Assembly (NCBI RefSeq): GCF_039541795.1
Contig: NZ_BAABGX010000001.1
Location: 558,001 to 622,000 of the forward strand
Reading direction: 5' to 3'
Length of the DNA stretch: 64,000 nucleotides
Source: Nibribacter koreensis
GTDB taxonomy: Bacteria; Bacteroidota; Bacteroidia; Cytophagales; Hymenobacteraceae
This document shows, one piece after another, positions 24,532 through 33,955 of this stretch; the first letter of the stretch is position 1; every line of letters starts with the position of its first letter. A program made the translations under genes and the position numbers. Under the pieces are notes generated by a model. That model did not search any database. It had not been told where the DNA came from and saw only the letters and a program-made list of their open reading frames with translations.

Positions 24532-26223
24532 TTAGTCTGTGCCGTACATATTAAAGAAGGTGTTCTCTGCGTCAACGGTGCCAATGAGAATGATTTCTGC
24601 CTCTGGCGGAAGCACGTACGTGGGTTCTGGGTTGATCACCACGGAGCCCTCATGCCGAACGGCAATGATGGTACACCCGGTTTCCTGCCGGATGGAAGAC
24701 TCAGCAATTGAGCGGCCCGCCAAGGATTCTGGCACCTTGACTTGGAGTAAATCAAGTCCTTCGGCTACCATGACAATGTCACTGCGCTTGAGTAGATTGA
24801 AGATGGTATTACTGCCCATGGAGGCGTAGGACATGACAAAATCGGCGCCGGCGCGGTGCATAGTAGGCAAGTTGCGTTGCAGGGTAGAGCGGGTGATGAT
24901 CTGAATGTCGGGGCGCAGGCGGCGGCAGTAAATGGTCAGGTACACGTTCACGTCATCGTCATGGGTGGTGATGATCACGCAGGGCGCCTCGTCAATGCCG
25001 GCGGCTTTGAGAATCTCCAGATCTGCGGCGTTGCCAAGTATGTAATGCCGGTTGGGTTTTTGACGGTCGGCGGCTTTCTCAATGATGCGGTAGTCCAGCC
25101 CGCGCGCAGCCAGTGCCTCTCCCGTGGCCCGCCCCACGCGTCCGCCGCCAATGATGATGATGGGGGCAATGGTGTGCTGGGGAATAGTGTACTGCCTGTT
25201 ATAATTCTTTAACTGTTCTTTAGAGCCGGCCAGCACCAACACGGTGTGGTCGGTGATGAGGGTTTCGGCCTGGGCTGCCTGAAACTTACCGCGCTCCCAC
25301 ACGCCTACCACGTTCACGCCTATTTTTTCACGCAGTTGTGTCTCTTTGATGGTCAAACCCACCAAGGGTGACCGGATTACGGTGGCTTCAGCAATCTGCA
25401 GACTCTTAAACTCGCCAATGACCAGGGCGCAGGCATCGCCGCCGCTGGCCCGCCTAGACAAGAAGTTGCCCATGGTTTCGCCTAACTGCAAGACGTGGTT
25501 GCTGCCGGCCAGCTCCAGAATGTCTACCGAGGCATGAAAATTACAGGTAGAGACAATGGGCACCTCACTGCTAATCTCGCGCACGGTAAAAGCCACGTTG
25601 GTATTGATCTCATCTGATGAGCTGGTGGCCACCATAGCCGCCTGTTTCACCCGTACCCGCTCATAGGTAACAGGATCATCCAAGTCGCCCAGCATGACTT
25701 TAATGCCCAGGGAATGCAGCCGGAGCCCCTCGGCAATGTCAGGTACCAGCACCACGTACTGGTAGCCAAACCGGTCCAGCTTCTTGATGAGCGCCTCAGT
25801 GACCGGGTCATGCTTGGTGAGCACAACGTGTCCCTTGGTGTTAAGAGGCAGCTCACGTGGCACTTGCGCATTTTCACGGGCCTTCATCCAGGGGGCGTAA
25901 AAGAAATTGATGAACGTAAACGGAAACAGGATGAGCAGAAAGACCATGCCCGTGCTGAGCACAATGATGGAGAAAAACCGCCCCATATCGCTATGAAAGG
26001 TGATGTCCCCGAAGCCCAGCGTAGACATGACCGTGAGCGTCCAGTACAAGCCGGTAATCCAGGAAAAAGTGCGGCCTTCGCGCAGCATCAGCAAATGGAA
26101 GATGACCGTGAAGAGCACTGTCAAGGCTACCAAGACCAGCATGAATTTGAAGAGCAGCTGAAGATTGCGGCGCTCTGGCCTATTCTTCAGGATGGCAAGC
26201 ATTTGCGAGGGCAGAAACTTCAT
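24532..26223 (-). CDS. Potassium channel protein with KTN (TrkA-N/C) domains
   Basis: A 563-residue membrane protein. Two transmembrane helices flank a pore helix with selectivity filter TLGFGD (residues 68-73), followed by another helix (about 85-105). The cytoplasmic part carries two TrkA-N Rossmann domains (GHVVLTKHDP, then APIIIIGGGRVGRATG) and TrkA-C domains (VGLTIKETQLREK and LAGRSIAESSIRQETG). This is a ligand-gated K+ channel of the Kch/MthK-like class; nucleotide or cyclic dinucleotide gating is plausible but not visible. It converges with dnaE2 across composite repeat B. Confidence 0.9.
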   Translation of the reverse strand: MKFLPSQMLAILKNRPERRNLQLLFKFMLVLVALTVLFTVIFHLLMLREGRTFSWITGLYWTLTVMSTLGFGDITFHSDMGRFFSIIVLSTGMVFLLILFPFTFINFFYAPWMKARENAQVPRELPLNTKGHVVLTKHDPVTEALIKKLDRFGYQYVVLVPDIAEGLRLHSLGIKVMLGDLDDPVTYERVRVKQAAMVATSSSDEINTNVAFTVREISSEVPIVSTCNFHASVDILELAGSNHVLQLGETMGNFLSRRASGGDACALVIGEFKSLQIAEATVIRSPLVGLTIKETQLREKIGVNVVGVWERGKFQAAQAETLITDHTVLVLAGSKEQLKNYNRQYTIPQHTIAPIIIIGGGRVGRATGEALAARGLDYRIIEKAADRQKPNRHYILGNAADLEILKAAGIDEAPCVIITTHDDDVNVYLTIYCRRLRPDIQIITRSTLQRNLPTMHRAGADFVMSYASMGSNTIFNLLKRSDIVMVAEGLDLLQVKVPESLAGRSIAESSIRQETGCTIIAVRHEGSVVINPEPTYVLPPEAEIILIGTVDAENTFFNMYGTD

Positions 26224-26280
26224 AGATACTAGCCTATACGAAAACCAGAACTTAGGTTATTTGAGGAGGCTGCCTCCCTG

Positions 26281-26320
26281 CCGTTTTTGGTCAGTTTTCT
26301 GGAAAACAGGCTAAAAACGG
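26281..26320. repeat. Intergenic palindrome, copy 12
   Basis: CCGTTTTTGGTCAGTTTTC and GAAAACAGGCTAAAAACGG, 28 bases after the stop of the MATE gene (minus strand). Confidence 0.9.
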
Positions 26321-26348
26321 CTACAACTCTCTTCCTGATTGAGGAAGG

Positions 26349-27773
26349 CTACACCTTCACGGTCTTCCACTTACCGCGCTTGAACAGGTAAATGCTCACC
26401 AGGGTGATAAAGGTCTCGGCTACGGGTATGGCAATGAACACGCCCAAAGGGCCCAGCCCAAACGTCTTGGCCAGCAGATACGCCACCGGAATCTGGAACG
26501 CCCAAAAGCCGCCCAGATTTACCCAGGTAGGCGTCCAGGTATCACCAGCCCCGTTGAACGTGTTGATGAGCACCATGCCTATGCCATAAAAGATATAACC
26601 TACACTCATAATCCTGATGGCTTGCACCGCCACGGCCTGCACCTGCGCATCATTGGTGAAGAAGGCCACAAAGTAACCCGCACCCAATAAACTGATGGCC
26701 GTCACGAAGGCCATGAAGATGACGTTGTACTTGACGGTCTTCCAGACGGCCCGTTCGGCGCGGTCCACCTGTTGGGCGCCCAGGTTCTGGCCCACCAACG
26801 TAGCGGCGGCATTGCTCAAGCCCCAGGCTGGTAGGATGAAGAACATAAGGAGGCGCAGAGCGGTCTGGTACCCGGCAGAGCCGTGGTCGCCGCCGGTGGT
26901 GGCCACCAGCTGCGCCAGAAAAATCCAGCTGCAGGAGGCAATCACAAACTGCAGCACCGCCGGCGAGGCAATCTGCACCAAGGCCTTGATTTGTTCCTTG
27001 TCTGGTACAAAATGCGCCAGACGTACGCGCAAAGAACTGTTCCCATTGGTGAGGTGGTAAATCTGGTAAGCCACGCCCAGTCCTCTACCCAAGGTGGTAG
27101 CCATGGCCGCACCCGTCAAGCCAAACGCCGGGATGGGCCCAAAGCCGTTGATGAAGATAGGGCAGAGGATGATGTTGGCTACGTTGGCCACCCACAGACT
27201 TTTCATGGCAATGGCCGCGTTGCCTGCTCCCCTAAAAATACCGTTGATCAGGAACAGCAGCATGATGAAGAGACTGCTCCCCATCATAAGTTGCATGAAC
27301 GGCGTACCCACCCAGGCCGCCTCTGAAGAAGCACCCATCAGCAAAAGGATGTTGGTAGCGTTGAGAACGCCTACCAAACTTAGCGCCAGGGTCACAACGC
27401 CGGCAATCAAGATGGCCTGCATGCCGGCCTTGGTGGCGGCTTCGGGGTTTTTCTCGCCTATGCGACGGGCCACCACGGCAGTGGCGGCCATGCTCATGCC
27501 TATGGCTAAAGAGTAAATGACGGTCAAGACAGACTCAGTGAGGCCCACGGTCTGGATGGCGTATGAACTGTTGTGCAGGTGGCCCACAAAATAGAGGTCT
27601 ACCAGCGCGAAGACAGATTCCATGATCATCTCCAGCATCATGGGAATGGCCAACAGCACCACCGACCGCCGGATGCTACCCACGGTGTAATCCAGCTCTT
27701 CGCCGTTAAGAGATTGTTTTATGATAGACAGGAAAGAAGACAGCTTCCCCTGAGAGGTATTCACTTGTGACAT
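26349..27773 (-). CDS. MATE family efflux transporter
   Basis: A 474-residue inner-membrane protein with about 12 hydrophobic helices and the MATE pattern: after a cytoplasmic N-terminus, LLAIPMMLEMIMESVFALVD and VDLYFVGHL, TAVVARRIGEKNPEAA, and in the second half NAAATLVGQNLGA and AGYFVAFFTND. It exports cationic compounds in exchange for Na+ or H+. The substrate cannot be deduced. Monocistronic. Confidence 0.93.
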   Translation of the reverse strand: MSQVNTSQGKLSSFLSIIKQSLNGEELDYTVGSIRRSVVLLAIPMMLEMIMESVFALVDLYFVGHLHNSSYAIQTVGLTESVLTVIYSLAIGMSMAATAVVARRIGEKNPEAATKAGMQAILIAGVVTLALSLVGVLNATNILLLMGASSEAAWVGTPFMQLMMGSSLFIMLLFLINGIFRGAGNAAIAMKSLWVANVANIILCPIFINGFGPIPAFGLTGAAMATTLGRGLGVAYQIYHLTNGNSSLRVRLAHFVPDKEQIKALVQIASPAVLQFVIASCSWIFLAQLVATTGGDHGSAGYQTALRLLMFFILPAWGLSNAAATLVGQNLGAQQVDRAERAVWKTVKYNVIFMAFVTAISLLGAGYFVAFFTNDAQVQAVAVQAIRIMSVGYIFYGIGMVLINTFNGAGDTWTPTWVNLGGFWAFQIPVAYLLAKTFGLGPLGVFIAIPVAETFITLVSIYLFKRGKWKTVKV

Positions 27774-28073
27774 GAGAAAATAGATTGTAGTAAACAGAGT
27801 TCACCTGTTACCAAACCAGAAAGGCCGGCAGATGAAAAAAAGAGGAAGGGAAGGTGCCCTTTACTGGATGCGGGCAGCTACTACAATCATATGCGTACGC
27901 TTAGCTGAAGTGCAAGTATATGGAATATTTTAAACAAGCAATAGGATTAAATGAGTTAAGTTTTTTGGAAGCGTGCAGGTGATGCCCGTATACTTATAAG
28001 ATACAGCTCTTTATACCAGTCAATCTTTGTCTCTCTTTAGAGTCAAAGCCTGTTAGAAAAATAAGATACGTTG
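27774..28073. other. Intergenic region between divergent genes
   Basis: No supported gene. The segment is AT-rich with no strong structure until palindrome copy 13; it probably contains the MATE promoter. Confidence 0.5.
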
Positions 28074-28113
28074 CATTTTTGGCTTGTTTTCTGGAAAATA
28101 GGCTAAAAACAAA
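28074..28113. repeat. Intergenic palindrome, copy 13
   Basis: GCATTTTTGGCTTGTTTTC and GAAAATAGGCTAAAAAC. It sits between divergent genes, one of three exceptions to the 3' rule. Confidence 0.85.
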
Positions 28114-28185
28114 GCTACCCTTAGTCATAAAGACAATTAGCGTAAACTAATCAGAGAATGGTCCTTTGTTGCCCCTGAAGGCTAC

Positions 28186-28215
28186 TTAGGCATTCTTTCC
28201 TTTCCTTTATCTTTG
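28186..28215 (+). promoter_or_regulatory. Bacteroidota-type promoter of the pseudouridine synthase
   Basis: TTA at 28186-28188, 19 bases, then TATCTTTG at 28208-28215, an exact TAnnTTTG -7 box. The ATG follows 37 bases later. The -33 element is one base off TTG. Confidence 0.45.
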
Positions 28216-28252
28216 CTGATGATTAACACAGCCACCTTCGCTTAAGCCCCAA

Positions 28253-28951
28253 ATGAAAGCCTTCACTTCGTCTCTTCAGTATTTTGTGGTACAGAAAGGA
28301 AGGCTGTCCAATAAAGAGGCTGTACAAGCTATTTTATCTGGTAGGGTGCGGGTGAACGGGCAAAAAGGGCAGTTGCAACAAACTCTAGTGCCTGCAGATG
28401 AGGTAACGCTTGACAGCCAGGTATTAAAAGCATCCCAAGCATTCCTGTATCTAGCCTACTACAAACCAAGGGGCGTAGAATCTACCCTCAACCCATCTAT
28501 AGACAACAACTTAGCCCAGGCGCTGGCTATCCAAGAGCGGGTGTTCCCCATTGGCAGATTAGACAAAGAGTCTGAAGGCCTCATGCTCCTCACCAACGAC
28601 GGCCATCTTTACAGCCGCATTGCCAACGCAGACCAGCATCAGGAAAAGGAATACTTGGTGACGGTAGACAAGCCCCTCACGCCAGAAGCACTTGCCCACC
28701 TTGCCGGCGGCGTGGTGATCATGGGCCAGATGACAAGGCCTGCACAGGTGAACCAAGTAGAAGAGAAGACATTTTCCATTGTCCTCACGCAGGGCCTCAA
28801 CCGCCAGATCAGGCGCATGTGCTTTAAGCTAGGGTATGAAGTGGAATGCTTGGTGCGGGTACGGATGGTGAATGTGGAGGTAGGTGACTTACAGCCTGGC
28901 CAGTGGCGGACGTTAGGGGAGAAGGAAGTTGGAGTTCTATATTCTGAATAG
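28253..28951 (+). CDS. RsuA/RluB/E/F family rRNA pseudouridine synthase
   Basis: A 232-residue protein. An S4-like RNA-binding segment (SNKEAVQAILSGRVRVNGQKG) is at the N-terminus. The catalytic motif GRLDKESEGLMLLTNDG has the nucleophilic Asp104, and KPRGVESTL corresponds to the usual NKPxG block. The C-terminal RQIRRMCFKLGYEV fits the family. It isomerises a specific uridine in rRNA; the RluF-like site is a possibility that cannot be resolved by eye. Confidence 0.9.
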   Translation: MKAFTSSLQYFVVQKGRLSNKEAVQAILSGRVRVNGQKGQLQQTLVPADEVTLDSQVLKASQAFLYLAYYKPRGVESTLNPSIDNNLAQALAIQERVFPIGRLDKESEGLMLLTNDGHLYSRIANADQHQEKEYLVTVDKPLTPEALAHLAGGVVIMGQMTRPAQVNQVEEKTFSIVLTQGLNRQIRRMCFKLGYEVECLVRVRMVNVEVGDLQPGQWRTLGEKEVGVLYSE

Positions 28952-28980
28952 AAAAGGATTATTTAACTGAGGGAGGGTGG

Positions 28981-29020
28981 TTGTTTTTTGTTTAATTCCT
29001 GAAAAACAGGCCGAAAATGA
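28981..29020. repeat. Intergenic palindrome, copy 14 (very degenerate)
   Basis: TTGTTTTTTGTTTAATTCC then GAAAAACAGGCCGAAAATG, about 30 bases after the pseudouridine synthase stop. Only the right arm matches the family well. Confidence 0.45.
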
Positions 29021-29164
29021 TGGGTGTGCGTTTGCTTAAAGTTTACGGCCCCTTCTTCAACTCCAGATTATTTTTCTTTTCTTTACTAAGCAAAGAACTG
29101 GCTTCTGGTCAAGAGGCTGTTTTTTACCTTGTCTTAGTCCTTATCATCTTCGCACATCCCGCAC

Positions 29165-30610
29165 ATGGAAGAGATCATCAGCAGTATCAACAACATTGTT
29201 TGGAGCAACGCTTTAATCATCCTGTGCCTGGGCACGGGCATTTACTTTTCGGTCATCACGCGGTTTCTGCAGGTGCGCTACTTAAGGGAAATGATCAGGT
29301 TGTTGTTCAACAATGCCTCTTCTGCCAAGGGAGTGAGTTCGTTTCAGGCGTTTTCCATAGCCATTGCGGGCCGGGTAGGCACGGGCAATATTGCCGGCGT
29401 GGCCACGGCCATTGCCATGGGTGGACCGGGTGCTGTTTTCTGGATGTGGACGATTGCCTTTCTGGGCAGCGCCTCGGCGTTTATTGAAGCCACGCTGGGT
29501 CAGATTTACAAGGAAGTAAAAGATGGGCAGTACCGCGGCGGGCCGGCCTTCTACATTGAAAAAGGGCTGGGCGTGAAATGGTACGCCGTAGTGTTTGCCG
29601 TGGCCACCATCATTAGCATGGTCTTTTTGTTGCCGGGCGTCCAAAGCAACAGCATTGCGCTGGGTATTACCAACGCATTTCCAATTCCACCTGCCGTGAC
29701 GGGCGGGGTGGTGACGCTGGTGCTGGCCTTAATCATCTTTGGTGGCGTTAAGCGCATTGGCCGGGTTGCCGAGATCATTGTGCCCTTCATGGCAGGCGCC
29801 TACATCCTAATGGCGGTTATCATCATTGCCATGAACATAACAGAGGTGCCAGCCGTGCTGAGTTTGATTATCAAATCTGCCTTTAACCTAGAGTCTGCCT
29901 TTAGCGGGGTCTTTGGCATGGCCGTGGCCTGGGGCGTGAAGCGCGGCATCTACTCCAATGAGGCCGGACAAGGCACCGCACCGCACGCCGCCGCCGCCGC
30001 TGAGGTGAGCCACCCGGTCAAGCAGGGCTTGGTGCAGGCGTTTTCGGTGTACGTAGACACGCTGTTTGTTTGTACGGCCACGGCGTTCATGATTCTGTTT
30101 ACGGGTCAGTACAACGTAGTCAATCCGGCCGGCGGATTTCTGGTGGAGAACATGCCTAACGTGCCCATTGGGTCTGAGTATACGCAACAAGCCGTGAACA
30201 CGTATTTCCCAAGCTTGGGAGGCGGCTTTGTAGCCATCGCCTTGTTGCTCTTCGCGTTTACCACCATCATGGCCTATTACTACATAGCCGAGACCAACCT
30301 CAGCTACCTTATGAAGAAAGGTACCAGTAAATGGGCGCTTTGGGGCTTACGGGCAGCCATCTTAGTGGCCACGTTCCTAGGATCTATCAAAACCGCCGAG
30401 TCCGCCTGGGCCCTGGGGGACATTGGCGTGGGCATTATGGCCTGGCTCAACATTATAGCCATTCTGCTCTTGCAAAAACCGGCCATGAAAGCCTTGCGCG
30501 ACTATCAAGAACAACGCAAAGCCGGCCTGGACCCGGTTTTTGACGCCCAGAAATTGGGCATTAAAAACGCCGAAGAATGGAAGCCCAAGCCTGAACTTCA
30601 AAAAGCATAA
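29165..30610 (+). CDS. Alanine/glycine:cation symporter (AGCS family)
   Basis: A 481-residue inner-membrane protein with about 11 helices. Family motifs are clear: ITRFLQVRYLREM near the N-terminus, SIAIAGRVGTGNIAGVATAI, GGPGAVFWMW, GGPAFYIEKGLG, and SNEAGQGTAPHAAAAAE followed by a helix near FVCTATAFMILFTG. It takes up alanine or glycine with Na+ or H+. A downstream palindrome lies 22 bases after the stop. Confidence 0.93.
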   Translation: MEEIISSINNIVWSNALIILCLGTGIYFSVITRFLQVRYLREMIRLLFNNASSAKGVSSFQAFSIAIAGRVGTGNIAGVATAIAMGGPGAVFWMWTIAFLGSASAFIEATLGQIYKEVKDGQYRGGPAFYIEKGLGVKWYAVVFAVATIISMVFLLPGVQSNSIALGITNAFPIPPAVTGGVVTLVLALIIFGGVKRIGRVAEIIVPFMAGAYILMAVIIIAMNITEVPAVLSLIIKSAFNLESAFSGVFGMAVAWGVKRGIYSNEAGQGTAPHAAAAAEVSHPVKQGLVQAFSVYVDTLFVCTATAFMILFTGQYNVVNPAGGFLVENMPNVPIGSEYTQQAVNTYFPSLGGGFVAIALLLFAFTTIMAYYYIAETNLSYLMKKGTSKWALWGLRAAILVATFLGSIKTAESAWALGDIGVGIMAWLNIIAILLLQKPAMKALRDYQEQRKAGLDPVFDAQKLGIKNAEEWKPKPELQKA

Positions 30611-30631
30611 AATTTCACGCAGAGTCTAGTA

Positions 30632-30683
30632 ATCCTTCCGTTTTTAGCTTGTTTTCCAGAAAACAAGCTAAAAACGGAAGGAT
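30632..30683. repeat. Intergenic palindrome, copy 15 (nearly perfect, extended)
   Basis: Arms CCTTCCGTTTTTAGCTTG and CAAGCTAAAAACGGAAGG. Both the outer CCTTCC/GGAAGG and inner AGCTTG/CAAGCT pairs differ from the consensus yet remain fully complementary. Confidence 0.95.
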
Positions 30684-31050
30684 TTTTATGTGAGAGCATT
30701 AAGCTATAATTGGTATTCTGACGGTAGTTAAGCCAAATGCCAAAGGCCTTAAATCAAGGCACATGTACATCACAGCCTTCTGTAAATTGCTAACTAACTT
30801 TTCAATTAAGAAGCGGCTGGGCGAAAAATCAATAAGGCAATGGTACTTACGAGGCGGTTGCGTCTGCATAGTGTAATCAGAATTCTGATTATGGGAAGTT
30901 AGCTTGCTTTGGTTCACGTGTTTTTCCTACCGTTTGGGTGTAGCTAAACTTAGGCTTAACTATTGAATCAGAAAGGTACCTAAGCCAGGTTTACCTTTTT
31001 TTAAGCCCTTCGTTTTAAGGTATTATTCACCATCTATCTTATACTCTAAA
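30684..31050. other. Intergenic region, nothing recognised
   Basis: 367 bases. A 72-codon minus-strand open frame (30699-30917) has no domain, signal or context and I do not call it. No hairpin or promoter stands out. Confidence 0.5.
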
Positions 31051-32073
31051 ATGCCACTACGTCAGGTATTCCGTATGCCCAAGGCAGGGTCCATTAACCA
31101 TTTGACGCTGCAAACCGAAGCTCTGGATAATCCGCAACCAGATGAAGTCTGTGTTCAGGTAAAGGCAATGGGCCTTAATTTTGCCGATGTCTTTGCCATG
31201 CAGGGGTTGTACAGTGCCACACCTGCCGGTTCTTTTATACCCGGCCTTGAATTTTCTGGCGAGGTGGTGTCTGTAGGAAGGTCAGTGACCAGTTGTAAAG
31301 TAGGGGACCGAGTGATGGGCGTAACTAGGTTTGGCGGCTATGTATCCTATATCAACATTAATGAGCAGTATGTGATCCCCATGCCCCAAGATTGGAGTTA
31401 TGAGCAAGGCGCTGGTTTTCTGGTGCAAGGATTGACTGCCTACTATGCACTGTTGTCTTTGGGTAATATGCAAAAGGGGATGACCGTTCTTATTCACAGT
31501 GCCGCTGGTGGCGTAGGCCTTTTGGCCAACCAAATCTGTAAAAAGTACGGCGCCTATACCATAGGAACGGTGGGCCAGCCCAACAAAGTAGATTTCCTGC
31601 GGCAGGAAGAGAAATTTGATGCTGTGATTTTGCGCGGCAAGGATTTTGGCGCCCAGTTGCGGCAAACGTTAGCAGAGAGGCCCTTGAATCTAATTATGGA
31701 ATGCATAGGAGGAGAAGTACTAGCCCAAGGCTGGAAAGCACTCGCGCCTATGGGCCGCATGGTGGTATACGGTAATGCCAGCTTTTCTAGTCATAGTGCC
31801 CAACCTAACTACCCGCGCCTATTCTGGAAGTATTTGCAACGGCCAAGAATAGATCCACTTAAACTGCCCACCGAAAACAAGTCCCTGATGGGCTTTAACC
31901 TTATCTACCTCTATGAGCAAACCGATCTCATGCACCAACTGTTGCGTGAGCTTCAGGCCTTGGATCTGGCACCTCAGCACATTGGACACGTGTACCCGCA
32001 TCAAGACATGCAAAAAGCCATTCGTCTATTTCAGAGGGGCAAGACTGTAGGGAAGGTGGTAGTCACTTGGTAA
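31051..32073 (+). CDS. Zinc-independent MDR reductase, VAT1/quinone oxidoreductase-like
   Basis: A 340-residue medium-chain reductase. The N-terminal GroES-like domain contains MGLNFADVFAMQGLY and PGLEFSGEV; the cofactor domain has the NADPH-binding AAGGVG motif at 151-156. Structural and catalytic zinc ligands are absent, as expected for the quinone oxidoreductase group. The C-terminal LFWKYLQRPRIDPLKL and SLMGFNLIYL blocks resemble VAT1-like proteins. It probably reduces an enone or quinone with NADPH. Confidence 0.88.
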   Translation: MPLRQVFRMPKAGSINHLTLQTEALDNPQPDEVCVQVKAMGLNFADVFAMQGLYSATPAGSFIPGLEFSGEVVSVGRSVTSCKVGDRVMGVTRFGGYVSYININEQYVIPMPQDWSYEQGAGFLVQGLTAYYALLSLGNMQKGMTVLIHSAAGGVGLLANQICKKYGAYTIGTVGQPNKVDFLRQEEKFDAVILRGKDFGAQLRQTLAERPLNLIMECIGGEVLAQGWKALAPMGRMVVYGNASFSSHSAQPNYPRLFWKYLQRPRIDPLKLPTENKSLMGFNLIYLYEQTDLMHQLLRELQALDLAPQHIGHVYPHQDMQKAIRLFQRGKTVGKVVVTW

Positions 32074-32282
32074 TACAACCTAAAATATTTTAGAAACCGG
32101 TGGTTATTACAGCAATTATCTAATCTAATTCCCACCGAATTTCAACAAGGTTATAAATTGGCAGTATTTTGGCTATTAGGTAGTTAGGAAGAATAAACTA
32201 TGCGTCTTGCATACTAAATGGTACATTCTTTGAGTTATGTATGCTGTAGGCATTAGATTGCCTCCTTATTAGACAATATTTT

Positions 32283-32474
32283 ATGGCCCCAAATAATAAC
32301 AACTATACTCCCGTACTAGAAGAAAACCTCTGGACGCTGCAAGACCTTCCTGACACCCAAGTGGTTTTGGTAGAAGGCAGTGAAAACAAGGAAGAGAAAC
32401 TGAGCTTTTTTTACGAAAAATTTAGCGCTACCCTGGATTTGACGGCTCCTGAAAACATCATTGAGAAAAACTGA
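32283..32474 (+). CDS. Small acidic hypothetical protein
   Basis: A 63-residue acidic protein with no signal peptide or membrane segment (MAPNNNNYTPVLEENLWTLQ at the start, FFYEKFSATLDLTAPENI near the end). No family recognised. It is followed 50 bases later by an exceptionally long perfect hairpin, which supports a real transcription unit ending here. Confidence 0.5.
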   Translation: MAPNNNNYTPVLEENLWTLQDLPDTQVVLVEGSENKEEKLSFFYEKFSATLDLTAPENIIEKN

Positions 32475-32523
32475 CTCTACTTTTGAAAGTATGTCCTAGC
32501 CATTTCCAATCTATTTTATTGGA

Positions 32524-32590
32524 AATGCCCTAAAATCAGTAATCCCTCCTGACTTAGAGAGTCAGGAGGGATTACTGATTTTAGGGCATT
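32524..32590. repeat. Perfect 30-bp inverted repeat (hairpin)
   Basis: Arms 32524-32553 and 32561-32590 are exact reverse complements (outer AATGCCCTAAAATC / GATTTTAGGGCATT, inner CCTCCTGAC / GTCAGGAGG) with the 7-base loop TTAGAGA. It is unrelated in sequence to the dispersed palindrome. There is no T tract, so it is not a classical terminator. Confidence 0.9.
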
Positions 32591-32702
32591 GAATTAACCT
32601 CTTGCCCCCGCCTTTGCAGAATTATACCAAAATAACAGCAAGGGAATAATCAAGAAATTTAAGTAAAACAAGATTCTGAAATTGCTAAAACTATAAATAA
32701 AT

Positions 32703-32738
32703 AAAGAGGGACCTCATCCTGTGTGGTCCCCTTTTTAT
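32703..32738 (-). terminator. Terminator of the beta-barrel gene
   Basis: AAAGAGGGACC and GGTCCCCTTTTT pair with one mismatch around an 11-base loop, 17 bases 3' of the beta-barrel gene stop. A/T tracts on both sides allow action on both strands. Confidence 0.75.
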
Positions 32739-32754
32739 TTAACAGCAATTGTTA

Positions 32755-33375
32755 TTATTTGAATTGGTAGAAAAATCCAAGTTGCCCTGCACGAGTTCGG
32801 GCGTGTTGGCCAGGATAAACATCTTTGGGGTAAATATTTGACAATCCCATGTTATATCTTACATCAATACCAAACCCAGAATTAGTTAAATAGCCAAGAC
32901 CAAATGCCCAAGAAACATTGCCATTCTGAATGTCTGTTTTTCTTTTTTCATCATTGTCAGCATTTTCAAATTTTGTGCCGGTAAATAAGCCAAACTGTGG
33001 ACCCGTTTCAATTCTAAAACCAGGACCAATCATGTATTGTACTAAAATAGGCAAATTCACAGAATTCAAATCCGTTTTACCCGTATACTTAGCAGATTCA
33101 TATTTAGCTCCTTCCTTTGAGTACATTAATTCTGGTTGAATTGCCCAATTATCACTTAAATGAAAATGGGCTAACCCTCCTACATGAAAGCCAGGTCTAG
33201 GCGTAACGCCAGAATCTTCTACTCTTTTTTCGTCATTAATGCTGGTCCAATTAAACCCTGCCTTAAGACCAAAATTCACATTTTCTCCAAACTGAATGCT
33301 TTGAGCAGAAGATAAATGAGTTGAAAATGCACTAAGTGAGACTATGTTTAAAACTAGTAAAAATGCTTTCTTCAT
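32755..33375 (-). CDS. Outer membrane beta-barrel protein (porin-like)
   Basis: A 206-residue protein with signal peptide ending at LSSAQS. The mature part shows alternating-polarity strands of the OMP_b-brl family: NFGLKAGFNWTSI, GFHVGGLAHFHLSDNWAIQPELMYSKEGA, LPILVQYMIGPGFRIETGPQFGLF, WAFGLGYLT and a C-terminal strand ending in Phe-Lys (GQLGFFYQFK). Eight strands fit the length. No ligand is suggested. The gene and its flanks are visibly richer in A+T than the neighbours, consistent with a different history. Confidence 0.85.
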   Translation of the reverse strand: MKKAFLLVLNIVSLSAFSTHLSSAQSIQFGENVNFGLKAGFNWTSINDEKRVEDSGVTPRPGFHVGGLAHFHLSDNWAIQPELMYSKEGAKYESAKYTGKTDLNSVNLPILVQYMIGPGFRIETGPQFGLFTGTKFENADNDEKRKTDIQNGNVSWAFGLGYLTNSGFGIDVRYNMGLSNIYPKDVYPGQHARTRAGQLGFFYQFK

Positions 33376-33955
33376 TTTTTGTTAATTACAAATTAAAAAT
33401 AACTAGTGTAATATAGGTAAACAAATGCAATAACTAAGCTAATTACTAATTAGCTACGTAAACTCTAACCTTAGATTGATTTTAATAAAATCACTATTTC
33501 ATATATTGTTAATTATTGCTCTTTATTTACTTGAGAATAATTAACATATTAAATTGTTTAGGTATTTATTCTTCAACCTAAAAAAATATTGATTCGCAAA
33601 ATTAAATGTAAGTCGTATTCAAGGTTAGAGCCTACTTTCCATATATTCCGTTTTTCTATACAGTTAATGGCAAAAATAGTTTCAGAAGTCCAGCCTCTAC
33701 TTCCTGCCTAACCCCACAAGAAGCCATTTTAAAAGCCTTAGCGGCGTTTAATCTGCTAGATTTTGGATTCGCCAAGCAGATTATTGGCTTAATCCAACCT
33801 GTCAAGTGCTTAGAAGTTAGGAATTAGTGTTTTATCCTATCCGTTGGCTTTTGTGAACACATGGGTGATTGAAACCTGGATGCTCAGAATTTATCTGTTA
33901 TCAAAGGGAGGGTTTTTTTTTGAGAGGGTATTCTCAACCGTATCTTGAATAGAAG
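33376..33955. other. AT-rich intergenic stretch
   Basis: About 580 bases. The first 250 are strongly AT-rich and should hold the beta-barrel gene promoter. The segment 33690-33790 is GC-richer and reads like coding in short pieces (for example AGAAGCCATTTTAAAAGCC), possibly a gene remnant, but I could not reconstruct a product. Confidence 0.4.

Noticed and set aside
30699..30917. 72-codon minus-strand open frame
   Set aside because: No recognisable domain, signal peptide or context; likely chance.
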